Shown here: one piece after another, positions 8,939 to 17,150 of the stretch
Layout: every line of letters begins with the position of its first letter
Position numbering within the stretch: position 1 is the stretch's first letter
Origin: a virus
DNA: 64,000 bases
Virus record (IMG/VR): IMGVR_UViG_3300032285_001268
Span: 1-64,000 of that record
Direction: 5' to 3' (one strand)
Position numbers and translations under genes: made by a program
Notes under the pieces: model-generated
What the model saw: only the letters and a program-made list of their open reading frames with translations
Told to the model about the DNA's origin: nothing
Databases searched by the model: none

Positions 8939-9775
8939 TTAGTCTGCTGATGCATTAGCACCGCACTTAGCACGTTTAGCATTTGTAAGAGCTCCAAAGT
9001 TTACAGGCCATTCTTGCCCCGGCGCAAGTTCTATAGCACCTGCTGGGAAAGCATACTTAACACCAGCTTCTCGCATAATGTCAGCAACAGGCTTACGAAA
9101 TACTGTTAAGTCATTGCCTAAGTTAACATATGGCTTGGTGTGTGGAAATGCCCATCCAGCGATTTGTTTAGTTTGGTTATTAATAACAATCTTATAGTAT
9201 CCGTGTGGAACAATAACTCCGTTACCAATTGTAGGATCTCCTGCACCGTAGAATGCACCTACATAGATTGTATATGGTTGGTTAAGTTGTACTGCCCAGC
9301 CACGAACTGATGTTTCTAATAGTTTCCAAATGCCGCGATTCAATGATCCGTGTTGTGGATACATGTTGGTCATTAAGAATGATTCATACTCTACTTGTTG
9401 TGTCCAACTTAGATCGCCGTCTGGAGCGGCATGTCCTTTGTCGTAGCCTGTACCAACATAGTCAGCTGGTGTTGCACCTGTGCCGCCTAGTGATTGGTCA
9501 GCTACGAAAGCATTTGTGCGTGGAAAGCAACCTAATGCGTTTTGCGGTAATAGTGTATATGCTACATAAGCAGGAATCTTTACAGGAGCATCATATGCTA
9601 CTAGATATGCTTCACGGCAAATAGGAGTTGCTGTACGTGCTGTTTGTGCAAAACCATATGGGCTGTGTATTTGGCAGGCTTGTACTGGGTTAGGAACACG
9701 TTGATCCCAAGCGTTTGCTTGTAGGCTGACTGTAGCAATAAAGGCTAGAAGTAGCCCAGTTAATATCTTTTTCAC
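8939..9775 (-). CDS. Secreted DNA/RNA non-specific endonuclease
   Basis: 278 residues. N-terminal Sec signal peptide (MKK, hydrophobic core, LQANA cleavage near residue 22) targets it to the periplasm. The NUC-family catalytic motif DKGH is at 112-115 in YDKGHAAPDGD, and TNMYPQHGSLNRGIW (about 136-150) supplies the metal-binding Asn. Known family members cut single- and double-stranded DNA and RNA with a Mg ion. A phage could use it to degrade DNA outside the cytoplasm, for example that of a superinfecting phage. CTAAATATTA in the leader may be a late promoter. Confidence 0.85.
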   Translation of the reverse strand: MKKILTGLLLAFIATVSLQANAWDQRVPNPVQACQIHSPYGFAQTARTATPICREAYLVAYDAPVKIPAYVAYTLLPQNALGCFPRTNAFVADQSLGGTGATPADYVGTGYDKGHAAPDGDLSWTQQVEYESFLMTNMYPQHGSLNRGIWKLLETSVRGWAVQLNQPYTIYVGAFYGAGDPTIGNGVIVPHGYYKIVINNQTKQIAGWAFPHTKPYVNLGNDLTVFRKPVADIMREAGVKYAFPAGAIELAPGQEWPVNFGALTNAKRAKCGANASAD

Positions 9776-9801
9776 TGTGTAATCCCTTCAAAGTTAATAT
9801 G

Positions 9802-10392
9802 CTAATATTTAGCTAATTTTGCATTGAAGGCAATCGATATCCTATTACTATTACTAAGATTAGGATCTACGCTGTGAGAAATCCAGCTGGGAAATCCTAT
9901 GAGTTTATGTGCTTCTGGCGCTATGCTTATTCTAGAAGTATTAAATGGGCCAAACCCACTACAGGCAAGATCCGGTAGTGCGTATTCTAGTAGTGGAGTA
10001 GGATTGGCTAAGTTTATAAAGCCTGCTCCGGGATCAGCTTTAACATAGTAGACGAAACTAAAAAAATATTCCGGATGTAGATGCGATCTATTATTAGGTA
10101 ATTGCTCTAGCCCGGGTTGATTGATGTTTACCCATGCATTGTCTAATTCAAGCTGATATGGTTTTTGTATAAAATAATGATCGCTGACCTCCTTGATCAT
10201 TTCTTTTACCTGTTCCACTAGAGGCTGTAGTTTAGAGTCAGTGAGTTCTAGCATGCCGCTTTGCCAGCCACCGGGCTTTGATGCTAATCCGTTTATCAAA
10301 TCGTAGCAGTATTCTTCTATCGGTTGATTGTCTATTTGTAGAAATTTACTGCATATAGGAGTAGAAAAGGCCGCACTTACTTTAGACAACAT
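9802..10392 (-). CDS. 2OG-Fe(II) oxygenase-like protein
   Basis: About 196 residues from the ATG at 10392; a TTG at 10404 is an alternative. The double-stranded beta-helix core is seen as NVWVNINQPG-like NAWVNINQPG, SHLHPEYFFSFVYYV (iron-binding HxH), LIGFPSWISHSV (third His) and NRISIAFN (2-oxoglutarate Arg), the pattern of the putative 2OG-Fe(II) oxygenases common in T4-like aquatic phages. Substrate unknown. A second member is at 50.6-51.3 kb. Confidence 0.75.
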   Translation of the reverse strand: MLSKVSAAFSTPICSKFLQIDNQPIEEYCYDLINGLASKPGGWQSGMLELTDSKLQPLVEQVKEMIKEVSDHYFIQKPYQLELDNAWVNINQPGLEQLPNNRSHLHPEYFFSFVYYVKADPGAGFINLANPTPLLEYALPDLACSGFGPFNTSRISIAPEAHKLIGFPSWISHSVDPNLSNSNRISIAFNAKLAKY

Positions 10393-10396
10393 GTTA

Positions 10397-10825
10397 TCAA
10401 CCAAACCAACCTATACGTTTGCCCTGTGCTTTACGTTCATCATATTCTTCTGCGGTTTTAGGATAGGCCATTGCCCACCATGCAACAATGGCCATGAATA
10501 TACCTGTGCCTACCACTGCTTTCCAATTGTGTGTAGTGAACCACATGATGATTAGGCTACAGTCCATAGTAAGGATCATTAGCCAACGTGCCTTAACTGG
10601 GAACACACGTTTTTCTGTCCATCCTCGGAGGAAAGGACCAAAAATCTTATGATTCATTAGCCAGTTGTGCATGCGATCTGAACCACGAGCAAAACAGTAG
10701 GCCGCACCTACTGTAGGAGTACTCCATGGTATGCCGGGAGTAATTAGTCCTATATAGGCTACACCTAGGAGTATTACTCCCAAGGTGCACCATAGTATTT
10801 TCTTTATTGGATGAATTGTAGCCAT
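10397..10825 (-). CDS. DUF454 (YbaN-like) inner-membrane protein
   Basis: 142 residues with about four hydrophobic segments. LGVILLGVAYIGLITPGIPWSTPTVGAAYCFARGS (split over two helices) with HNWLMNHKIFGPFLRGW is the DUF454 signature. Function of the family is unknown. It overlaps the HNH gene by 22 bases and is host-like in character, so probably an acquired gene. Confidence 0.75.
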   Translation of the reverse strand: MATIHPIKKILWCTLGVILLGVAYIGLITPGIPWSTPTVGAAYCFARGSDRMHNWLMNHKIFGPFLRGWTEKRVFPVKARWLMILTMDCSLIIMWFTTHNWKAVVGTGIFMAIVAWWAMAYPKTAEEYDERKAQGKRIGWFG

Positions 10826-11319
10826 TCTTTGTACCTTACGTCTATGCCCTGCTTCTTACGCTTATTTACAAGATCGTAGAAATCAGGCTTGTAAGGTTTG
10901 ATCTTTGGCTTCCAACCTTTGGTGCTGTCACTCTTGCTGGCATTACATGGTGCGCAGGCAGTTGTACAGTTTTCCCAGGTACTCTTACCACCCTTTGATA
11001 CAGGCAGTACGTGGTCCAGTGTTGCTTCCCTGCGTTCGACCTTTTCGCCGCAATATTGGCATTCACAGTTGTCTCTTAGGTATACGTTAGATCTACTGAA
11101 ACGAACGGCAGTTTTTGGTTTCATGTAGTCACGTAACATCATAACACTAGGAACTTGTGTTTCCCAACGGGCTGAATGTACTATCCAGTTGTCGTGATAG
11201 AGTAAAACATCGGCCTTGTCTAAGACCATGTATTTGATTGAGTCTTCCCAAGTTAGGGTGCTCAATGGCATGTAGCTAACAGGCAAGCCATCAGCGTTTA
11301 GCAGTAAAGTTGCTGCCAT
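10804..11319 (-). CDS. HNH endonuclease
   Basis: 171 residues. The C-terminal half has the zinc-HNH core: CQYCGEK (Cys pair at about 95-98), LDHVLPVSKGG (His-Asp-His metal site), WENCTTACAPCNASKS (second Cys pair). Proteins of this kind are homing or restriction-type nucleases. A -10 TATAAT with -35 TTAGCA lies 50 bases upstream. Confidence 0.85.
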   Translation of the reverse strand: MAATLLLNADGLPVSYMPLSTLTWEDSIKYMVLDKADVLLYHDNWIVHSARWETQVPSVMMLRDYMKPKTAVRFSRSNVYLRDNCECQYCGEKVERREATLDHVLPVSKGGKSTWENCTTACAPCNASKSDSTKGWKPKIKPYKPDFYDLVNKRKKQGIDVRYKEWLQFIQ

Positions 11320-11368
11320 TTTGATTACCTCTTTCGATTGTGTTACAGACCCAACCTATGAAGTATAT

Positions 11369-11397
11369 ATTATACACTCAATTAATATTTATGCTAA
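11369..11397 (-). promoter_or_regulatory. Possible sigma70 promoter for the HNH gene
   Basis: Minus-strand TTAGCA, 17-bp spacer, TATAAT. The -10 is perfect and the -35 weak. Confidence 0.45.
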
Positions 11398-11937
11398 TAT
11401 ACTTTGAGCAAATTCTAAACCAGATCGATCTAGGGCATTGCACCATTGATCAGCATTGTCAGTTCCAAAAACCAACTCTGGATCGCTATTAGCCAAGCAC
11501 CAACTAGTAGCTGTTTGCCACGGAGGATCACCCCGTATTTCTCCCATCAGTTGTCCAGGACCCCAACCACAAACACCTAAAAACAATCTCCAGAACTCTG
11601 GTTTATCACCACTGGCTAATCTAGGTAAAATGTCTTCGTCCGAACTGATGCTAAACTTATCACTGATCTGCATAGTGTTACTACTTTGCCAATCATTAGT
11701 GTGTAAGAAGCTTAGATTTTTTGTGTTGAGAGGACCGCCTACATAAACGAAACCGGGACTATCGATCGCATAGCCTAGTTGTGCGCCAAACTCACTTACG
11801 CTCATTTGACTACGTTTGTTTAGAACTAATCCCATGCTTCCTTGCAGATGATGTTCTGTAATTATTATTACAGTCTTATGCCAGAAATTAGTTTTAACTG
11901 CGGGGGGTGCTATTATTAAATTACCTGTTATTTCCAT
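11389..11937 (-). CDS. YqgE/AlgH family protein (UPF0301)
   Basis: 182 residues, the normal family length. Signatures: GNLIIAPP at the N-terminus, GSMGLVLNKRS (about 33-43), VYVGGPLN (about 64-71), LGVCGWGPGQL (about 119-129) and the closing WCLANSDPELVFG. The cellular family is linked to alginate and gene regulation, but its biochemistry is not settled. Rare in phages, hence probably taken from a host. AATAAATAC on the minus strand ends 5 bases before the ATG. Confidence 0.85.
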   Translation of the reverse strand: MEITGNLIIAPPAVKTNFWHKTVIIITEHHLQGSMGLVLNKRSQMSVSEFGAQLGYAIDSPGFVYVGGPLNTKNLSFLHTNDWQSSNTMQISDKFSISSDEDILPRLASGDKPEFWRLFLGVCGWGPGQLMGEIRGDPPWQTATSWCLANSDPELVFGTDNADQWCNALDRSGLEFAQSILA

Positions 11938-11941
11938 GCAG

Positions 11942-11950
11942 GTATTTATT
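11942..11950 (-). promoter_or_regulatory. T4-like late promoter
   Basis: AATAAATAC on the minus strand, directly before the AlgH-like start and overlapping the stop codon of the transglycosylase gene. Confidence 0.45.
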
Positions 11951-12656
11951 AGGCAAAGCGAGCCACTCGATTTTTTACATCGCCTACGGTTATCTTACCG
12001 TCACGGTTAACATCGAGTCCTGCATTCTGAGCATATACTTTTCCACTGAATCCAGGAGCATCTTTTTGTCCTAAGACTGTGTGATCAGGATATCCAACAT
12101 ACTTAGGCATAAAGGTTGCCATGTACAAGTCGCCTGCTGATCCGTCTCCCACACCTGTGTACTTGTAAAATTTATAAACGTAGTCTAGTTGTTGAACTGC
12201 ATCCATCTGACGTAGTTCATCTGTAGTTGTTCCTAACATTCTAGCAGTGTCTGGCATAAACTGTATCAGTCCCGAAGCACCACCAGTCTTGTTTTGTGCG
12301 GCTGGATTAACTCCAGATTCTGCTTTCATAACAGCCAACATTGCATTAGAAGTTGTGCCAAGCTGTTGTGCAATCTTTTCTAGTTTCTTTTTAAAGTCTG
12401 GATCTTGTATTGTTGATACATCAACTTTTTGTGCATCAACTGAATTAGGACGGGCTAGTACATCTTTATACTTGTTAGCAATCTCTGGAAACTTTTCAGC
12501 GGCTCTACGTGTATAAGGACCTAGTCTTCCGTCAAGTCCGTCACCATTAGGTCCAAATGTACCCAAGTCAGCGCCTTTGGCTTTTAATTCTTTTTGCATT
12601 GTAAGTACTTGTTGGTCAAATGCTTCGTTGATTATTTTAAATTCGTAAAATCTCAT
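11949..12656 (-). CDS. Soluble lytic transglycosylase with EF-hand, head-internal candidate
   Basis: 235 residues. The N-terminus MRFYEFKIINE looks like a capsid-targeting peptide ending in a gp21-type site (I-N-E). Residues about 15-50 resemble a peptidoglycan-binding repeat (GDGLDGRLGPYTRRA). The SLT core has catalytic E in MKAESGVNP (about 110), GLIQFMPDTARMLG and YVYKFYKY. The C-terminus DVNRDGKITVGDV is a calcium-binding EF-hand/dockerin loop. It probably cleaves peptidoglycan glycan strands during DNA entry or lysis. Confidence 0.8.
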   Translation of the reverse strand: MRFYEFKIINEAFDQQVLTMQKELKAKGADLGTFGPNGDGLDGRLGPYTRRAAEKFPEIANKYKDVLARPNSVDAQKVDVSTIQDPDFKKKLEKIAQQLGTTSNAMLAVMKAESGVNPAAQNKTGGASGLIQFMPDTARMLGTTTDELRQMDAVQQLDYVYKFYKYTGVGDGSAGDLYMATFMPKYVGYPDHTVLGQKDAPGFSGKVYAQNAGLDVNRDGKITVGDVKNRVARFA

Positions 12657-12666
12657 AATTATCTTC

Positions 12667-13281
12667 TTATGCGCTTGTTGGATCTGTTAGTCTACCGGCC
12701 ACATACTTTTCCCAGTGTAGGTGTGGTCCTGTTGAGTAGCCTGTAGATCCTACTAGGCCTACTGTTTGTCCAGAACTAACCTTATCGCCTTTGCTTGCAT
12801 GTATCTGCGACAAATGTAAGAATCTATGTGCAACTCCATTGCCGTCTACTTGTAACCAATTACCTCTAGTGTTGTCGCTACCGACTGCACTTACTACTCC
12901 GCTGATTGGACTCTTAACTGGTGTTCCTGTTACAGCCGCAATGTCTAATCCTGGATGTGGTCCTAATGATGTCGGTGCACCAAACTTAGTTGTAATTCTA
13001 CCGTTAACTGGCATTGATCCGTCACCGTGGTCAACATAACCAATCTCTTGATTGTATTTTTGTACTGCTTGTGGATTTGGTTTAGGTGCATCTTTAGGGC
13101 TTAGTCCCTTGGCATAGGCATCCATTGCTGTTTGAGTATACGGTCCAACAATACCATCTACACCGTCGCCTTTAGGACCGTATGGACCTAGGTCATAGCC
13201 TAGATCTCTTAGTTTTTCTTGTGTCTTTACAACTTCAGGATCACTAACTGCTTCTAGTAAGGTAAACTCTCTAGCTCTCAT
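12667..13281 (-). CDS. M23-type peptidase with peptidoglycan-binding domain
   Basis: 204 residues. N-terminal MRAREFTLLE again fits a capsid-targeting peptide with L-L-E cleavage. About 15-50 is a peptidoglycan-binding repeat nearly identical to that of the next gene (GPKGDGVDGIVGPYTQTA). The LytM/M23 domain shows HPGLDIAA (metal His and Asp, about 120-127) and GPHLHWE (HxH, about 187-193). Cuts peptide cross-links of peptidoglycan. Paired with the transglycosylase, it gives a two-enzyme wall-degrading set. Confidence 0.85.
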   Translation of the reverse strand: MRAREFTLLEAVSDPEVVKTQEKLRDLGYDLGPYGPKGDGVDGIVGPYTQTAMDAYAKGLSPKDAPKPNPQAVQKYNQEIGYVDHGDGSMPVNGRITTKFGAPTSLGPHPGLDIAAVTGTPVKSPISGVVSAVGSDNTRGNWLQVDGNGVAHRFLHLSQIHASKGDKVSSGQTVGLVGSTGYSTGPHLHWEKYVAGRLTDPTSA

Positions 13282-13282
13282 A

Positions 13283-13978
13283 TTAGCTCCAGTCAGGTAA
13301 TGGGCCGCCGTACTTCTTGCCCTTAATCTTGTGTCCGCCTACCTTAACACGACTCTTAGGACTCTTACCAAGTTTGTGTGATTTCTTGCCATCGCGAGCA
13401 CGTAGGCCTTGTGACTTGCATGATGCTAGATTACTTGCACCTAATTCATCGTCAGGTCTGTTACCCAAACACAATGCTCTAGATGCTTTGCCATGCTCGG
13501 CTAAACTACCACCGCAGTTTTCACAAAATTTCTCATCAGTTGATTCGCCAAGTTTCTTAACAATCTTGTATGGATGCCATTCGTGAGGTCCTCGATCATC
13601 AGGTTCAATATGTACACCTTTTTCACCAATTCGTGTAACAAACCCGCTACGATATTGATGTCCGCCTGGATAGTTCTTTTCCTTACGTACATCAGCAACC
13701 ACACGGTCGCCTACTTGCAAATTAGTCTGTGGAGGTGGGCGATCTGGACGTTTAGCTTCAGTAACATGCTTGGCATGTTCTGCATCTAATTCGTGTGGTT
13801 TTAATAATTCAATATGACTAATATCCCATCCTGTTGCCTTGTGCAACTGACGTACTTTATTTTGATGATCTGTAAACGATTTTACAGGCTCGTGGCCGCG
13901 GGCTGGTCGTGAACCAGGTCGAGCATCGCGTTTTGGGGTTACGCCTAGTGCGGCTTCTAAAATTTCTATTGCTTTCAT
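13283..13978 (-). CDS. Basic protein with KOW-like segment, head-internal candidate
   Basis: 231 residues. MKAIEILEAALG fits a capsid-targeting peptide (I-L-E site). Residues about 85-140 form a small beta-barrel-like segment (VGDRVVADVRKEK, SGFVTRIGEKGVHIEPDD). CENCGGSLAEHG is a single CxxC, and the last 60 residues are Lys/Gly-rich and end in GGPLPDWS. Function unknown; DNA association is plausible. Confidence 0.55.
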   Translation of the reverse strand: MKAIEILEAALGVTPKRDARPGSRPARGHEPVKSFTDHQNKVRQLHKATGWDISHIELLKPHELDAEHAKHVTEAKRPDRPPPQTNLQVGDRVVADVRKEKNYPGGHQYRSGFVTRIGEKGVHIEPDDRGPHEWHPYKIVKKLGESTDEKFCENCGGSLAEHGKASRALCLGNRPDDELGASNLASCKSQGLRARDGKKSHKLGKSPKSRVKVGGHKIKGKKYGGPLPDWS

Positions 13979-13984
13979 GGTTAT

Positions 13985-13993
13985 GTATTTATT
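13985..13993 (-). promoter_or_regulatory. T4-like late promoter
   Basis: Minus-strand AATAAATAC, 6 bases upstream of the ATG at 13978. Confidence 0.5.
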
Positions 13994-13997
13994 ATTC

Positions 13998-14813
13998 CTA
14001 CTGCGCTAGGAATTCAAATACATTAAGCCATTTACGTTTGCCAATAGTTTCTTTTAAATGCGTTAAATCTGCCTTTGTAGCGTGTCTAAAGCGGTTTAGT
14101 TCAGCTGTAGGGATCGGCTCAAACTCTATCTTTACCCCTTCTTGTTCAGCTATTTCCTCCGCTATATCTAAAAAGCTGTGTGCTAGTCCTGATCCGCAGT
14201 TCCAGATCCCGGACCCATTAACTGTTTTAATAAAATCAATATGAAGACGACAAACATCGCCAACCCAAGTCCAATCACGCCTAACATTTTCTGCATTCTC
14301 CCATACTGTTATCTTACCTTCCTTGCGAGCTTGTGTGCGCCATTTTTGTATAGCATTAGCTCGTTTACCACGCAAGTGCATCCATTTTCCATATACATTA
14401 AAGTAACGGAATCCTTGTACATAAACTTTAATATCTTGTTTAAAAACCCAACGATCAAACAAATACTTGCTCCAGGCATAAGGAGTCTGTGGGTGACAAG
14501 GTGCATACTCACTAAAATCTTTAGTGTCACCGTAGACTGAACTAGAACTAGCATATTGTAAATGTACACCGTGTGTATTACATTCGTTGAATAGCCATTG
14601 GCTAAATTCTAGATTCTGTTGCATGATCTTATCGACATCTTGTTCAGTCATGTCGGCAACAGCACCTAAATGGATTACCCAATCATATGCTACTATATCT
14701 GGTCGTTCGGTTGGGTGCCACTCGTATCCATCTACTTCCCAACCTTCAGCGGCTAGCCACGAAGTCATATTACGGCCAATGAATCCTTCGTGACCCGTTA
14801 CAAGGATCTTCAT
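13998..14813 (-). CDS. NAD-dependent sugar epimerase (HldD-like)
   Basis: 271 residues, extended short-chain dehydrogenase fold. NAD-binding GHEGFIG (residues 7-13) replaces the usual GGxGFIG; catalytic S-S-x-Y as ASSSSVYGD (about 110-118) and YxxxK as YAWSKYLFD (about 130-138). FRYFNVYG and the RKEG-DWTWVGDVC segments resemble ADP-L-glycero-D-manno-heptose epimerase. Shorter than HldD (about 310). Could alter host LPS or virion glycans. Overlaps nothing; hemA is 8 kb away. Confidence 0.75.
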   Translation of the reverse strand: MKILVTGHEGFIGRNMTSWLAAEGWEVDGYEWHPTERPDIVAYDWVIHLGAVADMTEQDVDKIMQQNLEFSQWLFNECNTHGVHLQYASSSSVYGDTKDFSEYAPCHPQTPYAWSKYLFDRWVFKQDIKVYVQGFRYFNVYGKWMHLRGKRANAIQKWRTQARKEGKITVWENAENVRRDWTWVGDVCRLHIDFIKTVNGSGIWNCGSGLAHSFLDIAEEIAEQEGVKIEFEPIPTAELNRFRHATKADLTHLKETIGKRKWLNVFEFLAQ

Positions 14814-14821
14814 GCAAATAT

Positions 14822-15166
14822 TTACTCAGGTAGAGCTTGTTGGAAATTCCATTCTGGAGCAATTAACTTTAGTCGAAAGTGTCTTTCTTGGATTAGACTT
14901 TCAACATATTCTATTAACTGTGACATTGGTACAGTATCATTTAACCATTCTGTTTTCCAATCATCAACGATCCAAATGTTATCTATATACTGTGTTTTAA
15001 TTGTACGCTCAAGGGCTTTGGCATGTGCTCTTAGTCCGCCGTATATTCGCATGTTAACAATACCGCCCATGTGTGAGCAGTATTGTTTATTGCGTTCGGG
15101 AGGAGTTTGCATAATGCCAAACCCTGGACGACCAAAAGGACTTTGTATTAGATAAAGATAGTACAT
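14822..15166 (-). CDS. Hypothetical protein, possibly GIY-YIG-related
   Basis: 114 residues. The N-terminus MYYLYLIQSPFGRPGFGIMQTPPERNK has the spacing of a GIY-YIG strand-helix start, but the canonical GIY and YIG triplets are not intact, so a nuclease call is weak. The start touches the stop of the DGQHR-like gene (shared base at 15166). Confidence 0.45.
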   Translation of the reverse strand: MYYLYLIQSPFGRPGFGIMQTPPERNKQYCSHMGGIVNMRIYGGLRAHAKALERTIKTQYIDNIWIVDDWKTEWLNDTVPMSQLIEYVESLIQERHFRLKLIAPEWNFQQALPE

Positions 15167-16296
15167 TAGTCTGCCATAGATAAGATATCTTCATCGAAGA
15201 ACTCGATGAGGCCATCAAACTGATCAAGCAGGGTAGGTGCAACCTTTTCCTTACCGCCAAAGTGCTGATACAGTTGGATTAAGGCGCAGGCATACGCATC
15301 ATCATCCCAGTTGGCTTGATAACCGTAACGCTTTTCTGTCCAACGGCGATGTGCTTCTGTAACTGACTCTTGGAACTGCGACAAATTCATAAAGCAACTC
15401 TGTACCATTGCGGCTAATTCTTCTTTTAGCTTAGGGCTAATTTTAATTTTAGCACTGTCAAACTGACGGCATAGGTCTCGGAAAATAAAGTAAAGACTAA
15501 CGTGAACGCTTTCGTAATGAAAGTACTGATCGTGCCAGCTACATGCTTCTTCAAGTTCATTATTAGTAAGTGTTTTGAATGTGGCAATGTTAGTAAATGT
15601 ACCTGGATATTTGGCCAAGTCGCTGTCTGCTTCGACTGGAAAACAATTATGTTTTTCAGCAATGCTGACTTTCTTTTCAAGAGCTACGTCATCTTCATCT
15701 GTTTTATCTTTGTCAATACGCACAATGAATACAGAGTTACGAAGTTGTTGGTATGCTGATTGTTTCTTTTTACCTTTGCCGTTTAGGATACCAAATGCAC
15801 GACGGGCATAGGCGAGGTTGTCTGTTTCAATGTAGGTAAATGGATACTTAAAAGTTTTCCAATCAGTGTGTCCGGGCATAAGTCCGGCATCGATTAGTGC
15901 GGCAATGGTGCTGACAGTGTGTTGTGTGTCAATACTAATGAACTTGCCTTTGCTTGTTTTAATACAAACTACAGGTTGAAGTAGTGCTGGATCAAATACT
16001 AAGGGATTGGCAATAGTATTAGCACAATGTTTTTCATCTAAGGCACGTTGGATATCTTCATCAATGTCTAAGATACCAAGTTCTTCCATAGATACTTTTG
16101 GCAATCGTGTAAGATCAAAAGCCTTGTCCATTGCCGCCCAAAGTTTAGTGGTCTTTTTCCAAGCGGCACTCTTATTAAGAGTATCTACTCGATCTTGTAG
16201 ACTAACAACTTTACCGGATCCACGCTTAAGAGGATTAATCTTAACCATTGGATTGGGTTTTTTAGTTACGTTTTCGTACTTAAATTTAAAAGTCAT
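15166..16296 (-). CDS. ParB/DGQHR-like protein
   Basis: 376 residues. FISIDTQHTVSTIAALIDAG (about 122-141) resembles the DGQHR loop of ParB-like nuclease domains, with T for the usual Gly and H retained. The rest is helical. Expressed from its own consensus promoter (TTGACT-17-TATAAT, 16327-16355), unlike its late neighbours. Regulatory or DNA-binding role inferred. Confidence 0.55.
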   Translation of the reverse strand: MTFKFKYENVTKKPNPMVKINPLKRGSGKVVSLQDRVDTLNKSAAWKKTTKLWAAMDKAFDLTRLPKVSMEELGILDIDEDIQRALDEKHCANTIANPLVFDPALLQPVVCIKTSKGKFISIDTQHTVSTIAALIDAGLMPGHTDWKTFKYPFTYIETDNLAYARRAFGILNGKGKKKQSAYQQLRNSVFIVRIDKDKTDEDDVALEKKVSIAEKHNCFPVEADSDLAKYPGTFTNIATFKTLTNNELEEACSWHDQYFHYESVHVSLYFIFRDLCRQFDSAKIKISPKLKEELAAMVQSCFMNLSQFQESVTEAHRRWTEKRYGYQANWDDDAYACALIQLYQHFGGKEKVAPTLLDQFDGLIEFFDEDILSMAD

Positions 16297-16326
16297 TTAA
16301 TTGCCTTAGTTTGTTACAATAACTAA

Positions 16327-16355
16327 ATTATACAACCAAATGACTTACAAGTCAA
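16327..16355 (-). promoter_or_regulatory. Sigma70 promoter
   Basis: Minus-strand TTGACT, 17-bp spacer, TATAAT; start of transcription expected about 25 bases before the ParB-like ATG. Confidence 0.8.
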
Positions 16356-16577
16356 CTATCGTTCGTCAGGTAATTTGGTAAATCTTGCCAAAAATGCTTC
16401 TAGTCTACAGGTGTATTCGTTGCCTGCTTGATTAACATATCGAGCCCAAGGATCAGGTTCCTCGTTAGGGTTCCAAACGGCTACTATGGTAAACTCTTCT
16501 TGGCTGTTGGCGCCCTGCCATCTTGAGCCCACTTTAGGTAATACATTACTACGGTCTTCACTTGTGAATGTTGTCAT
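16356..16577 (-). CDS. Small conserved phage protein
   Basis: 73 residues, probably a small beta-barrel (VGSRWQ, FTIVAVW, WARYVNQ, EYTCRLEAFLARF). ATGA overlap with the gene upstream. No function known. Confidence 0.55.
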   Translation of the reverse strand: MTTFTSEDRSNVLPKVGSRWQGANSQEEFTIVAVWNPNEEPDPWARYVNQAGNEYTCRLEAFLARFTKLPDER

Positions 16578-16795
16578 ATCATGTTTCCTGGATCTGCTTG
16601 TTCAATTTCGTCTAACTTCTCCCACACAAACTTTAATAGGTCCTTGCCAGTTTGCGGGTCCATTGACTGTAGTAGTGTGACTCGGCTCAACAACATGGCA
16701 GAAACATTGTGAGGTTCAAAATGTTCTTCGTATTTTAAAATTAGTCTGTCTAATTCGTCTATAAAATCTTCTAGTAACTTATCGTCTGCTGGCAT
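16574..16795 (-). CDS. Small hypothetical protein
   Basis: 73 residues, acidic and helical; coupled to the next gene by ATGA. Not recognised. Confidence 0.55.
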   Translation of the reverse strand: MPADDKLLEDFIDELDRLILKYEEHFEPHNVSAMLLSRVTLLQSMDPQTGKDLLKFVWEKLDEIEQADPGNMI

Positions 16796-16802
16796 ACTTT
16801 CC

Positions 16803-17096
16803 TTAATTTAAAATCATTCTAATCAGTGCTATTGAATCAATTGTGGTCAACAAGACATAGTTAGCCAACATGCCAAATGATTTCCTATCATAAGCGCAGA
16901 AAGCATAAAGCAGGCAACCAGTAATCCAAAAAGGATAAAGTAAGTGTAGGGGAGGATTTGGTACAGTACTTGCCATGCCGATTGAGCAAGCGATACTGAG
17001 AGCCCATGCAGTGACTTCCATACAGAAGCGCCAAGGTTTAGTTTTGAAATCATCACGAATCCAATCTAGTGTGGGTTTAAAAAGTGTATCAATCAT
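16803..17096 (-). CDS. Small membrane protein, conserved in aquatic T4-like phages
   Basis: 97 residues with three hydrophobic segments (about 25-45, 50-68, 77-95) and the pattern KPWRFCMEVTAWALS, PPLHLLYPFW, SFGMLANYVLL, which I recall from T4-like aquatic phages. Inner-membrane location expected; function unknown. Confidence 0.65.
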   Translation of the reverse strand: MIDTLFKPTLDWIRDDFKTKPWRFCMEVTAWALSIACSIGMASTVPNPPLHLLYPFWITGCLLYAFCAYDRKSFGMLANYVLLTTIDSIALIRMILN

Positions 17097-17150
17097 ATAC
17101 TATTTTAGCAAAAAAAATACGGTCAGCCAACTATATTGAATATATACAGA

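Noticed and set aside
14822-15166. Firm GIY-YIG nuclease call
   Set aside because: The spacing is suggestive but the GIY and YIG triplets and catalytic Arg/Glu are not clearly present.
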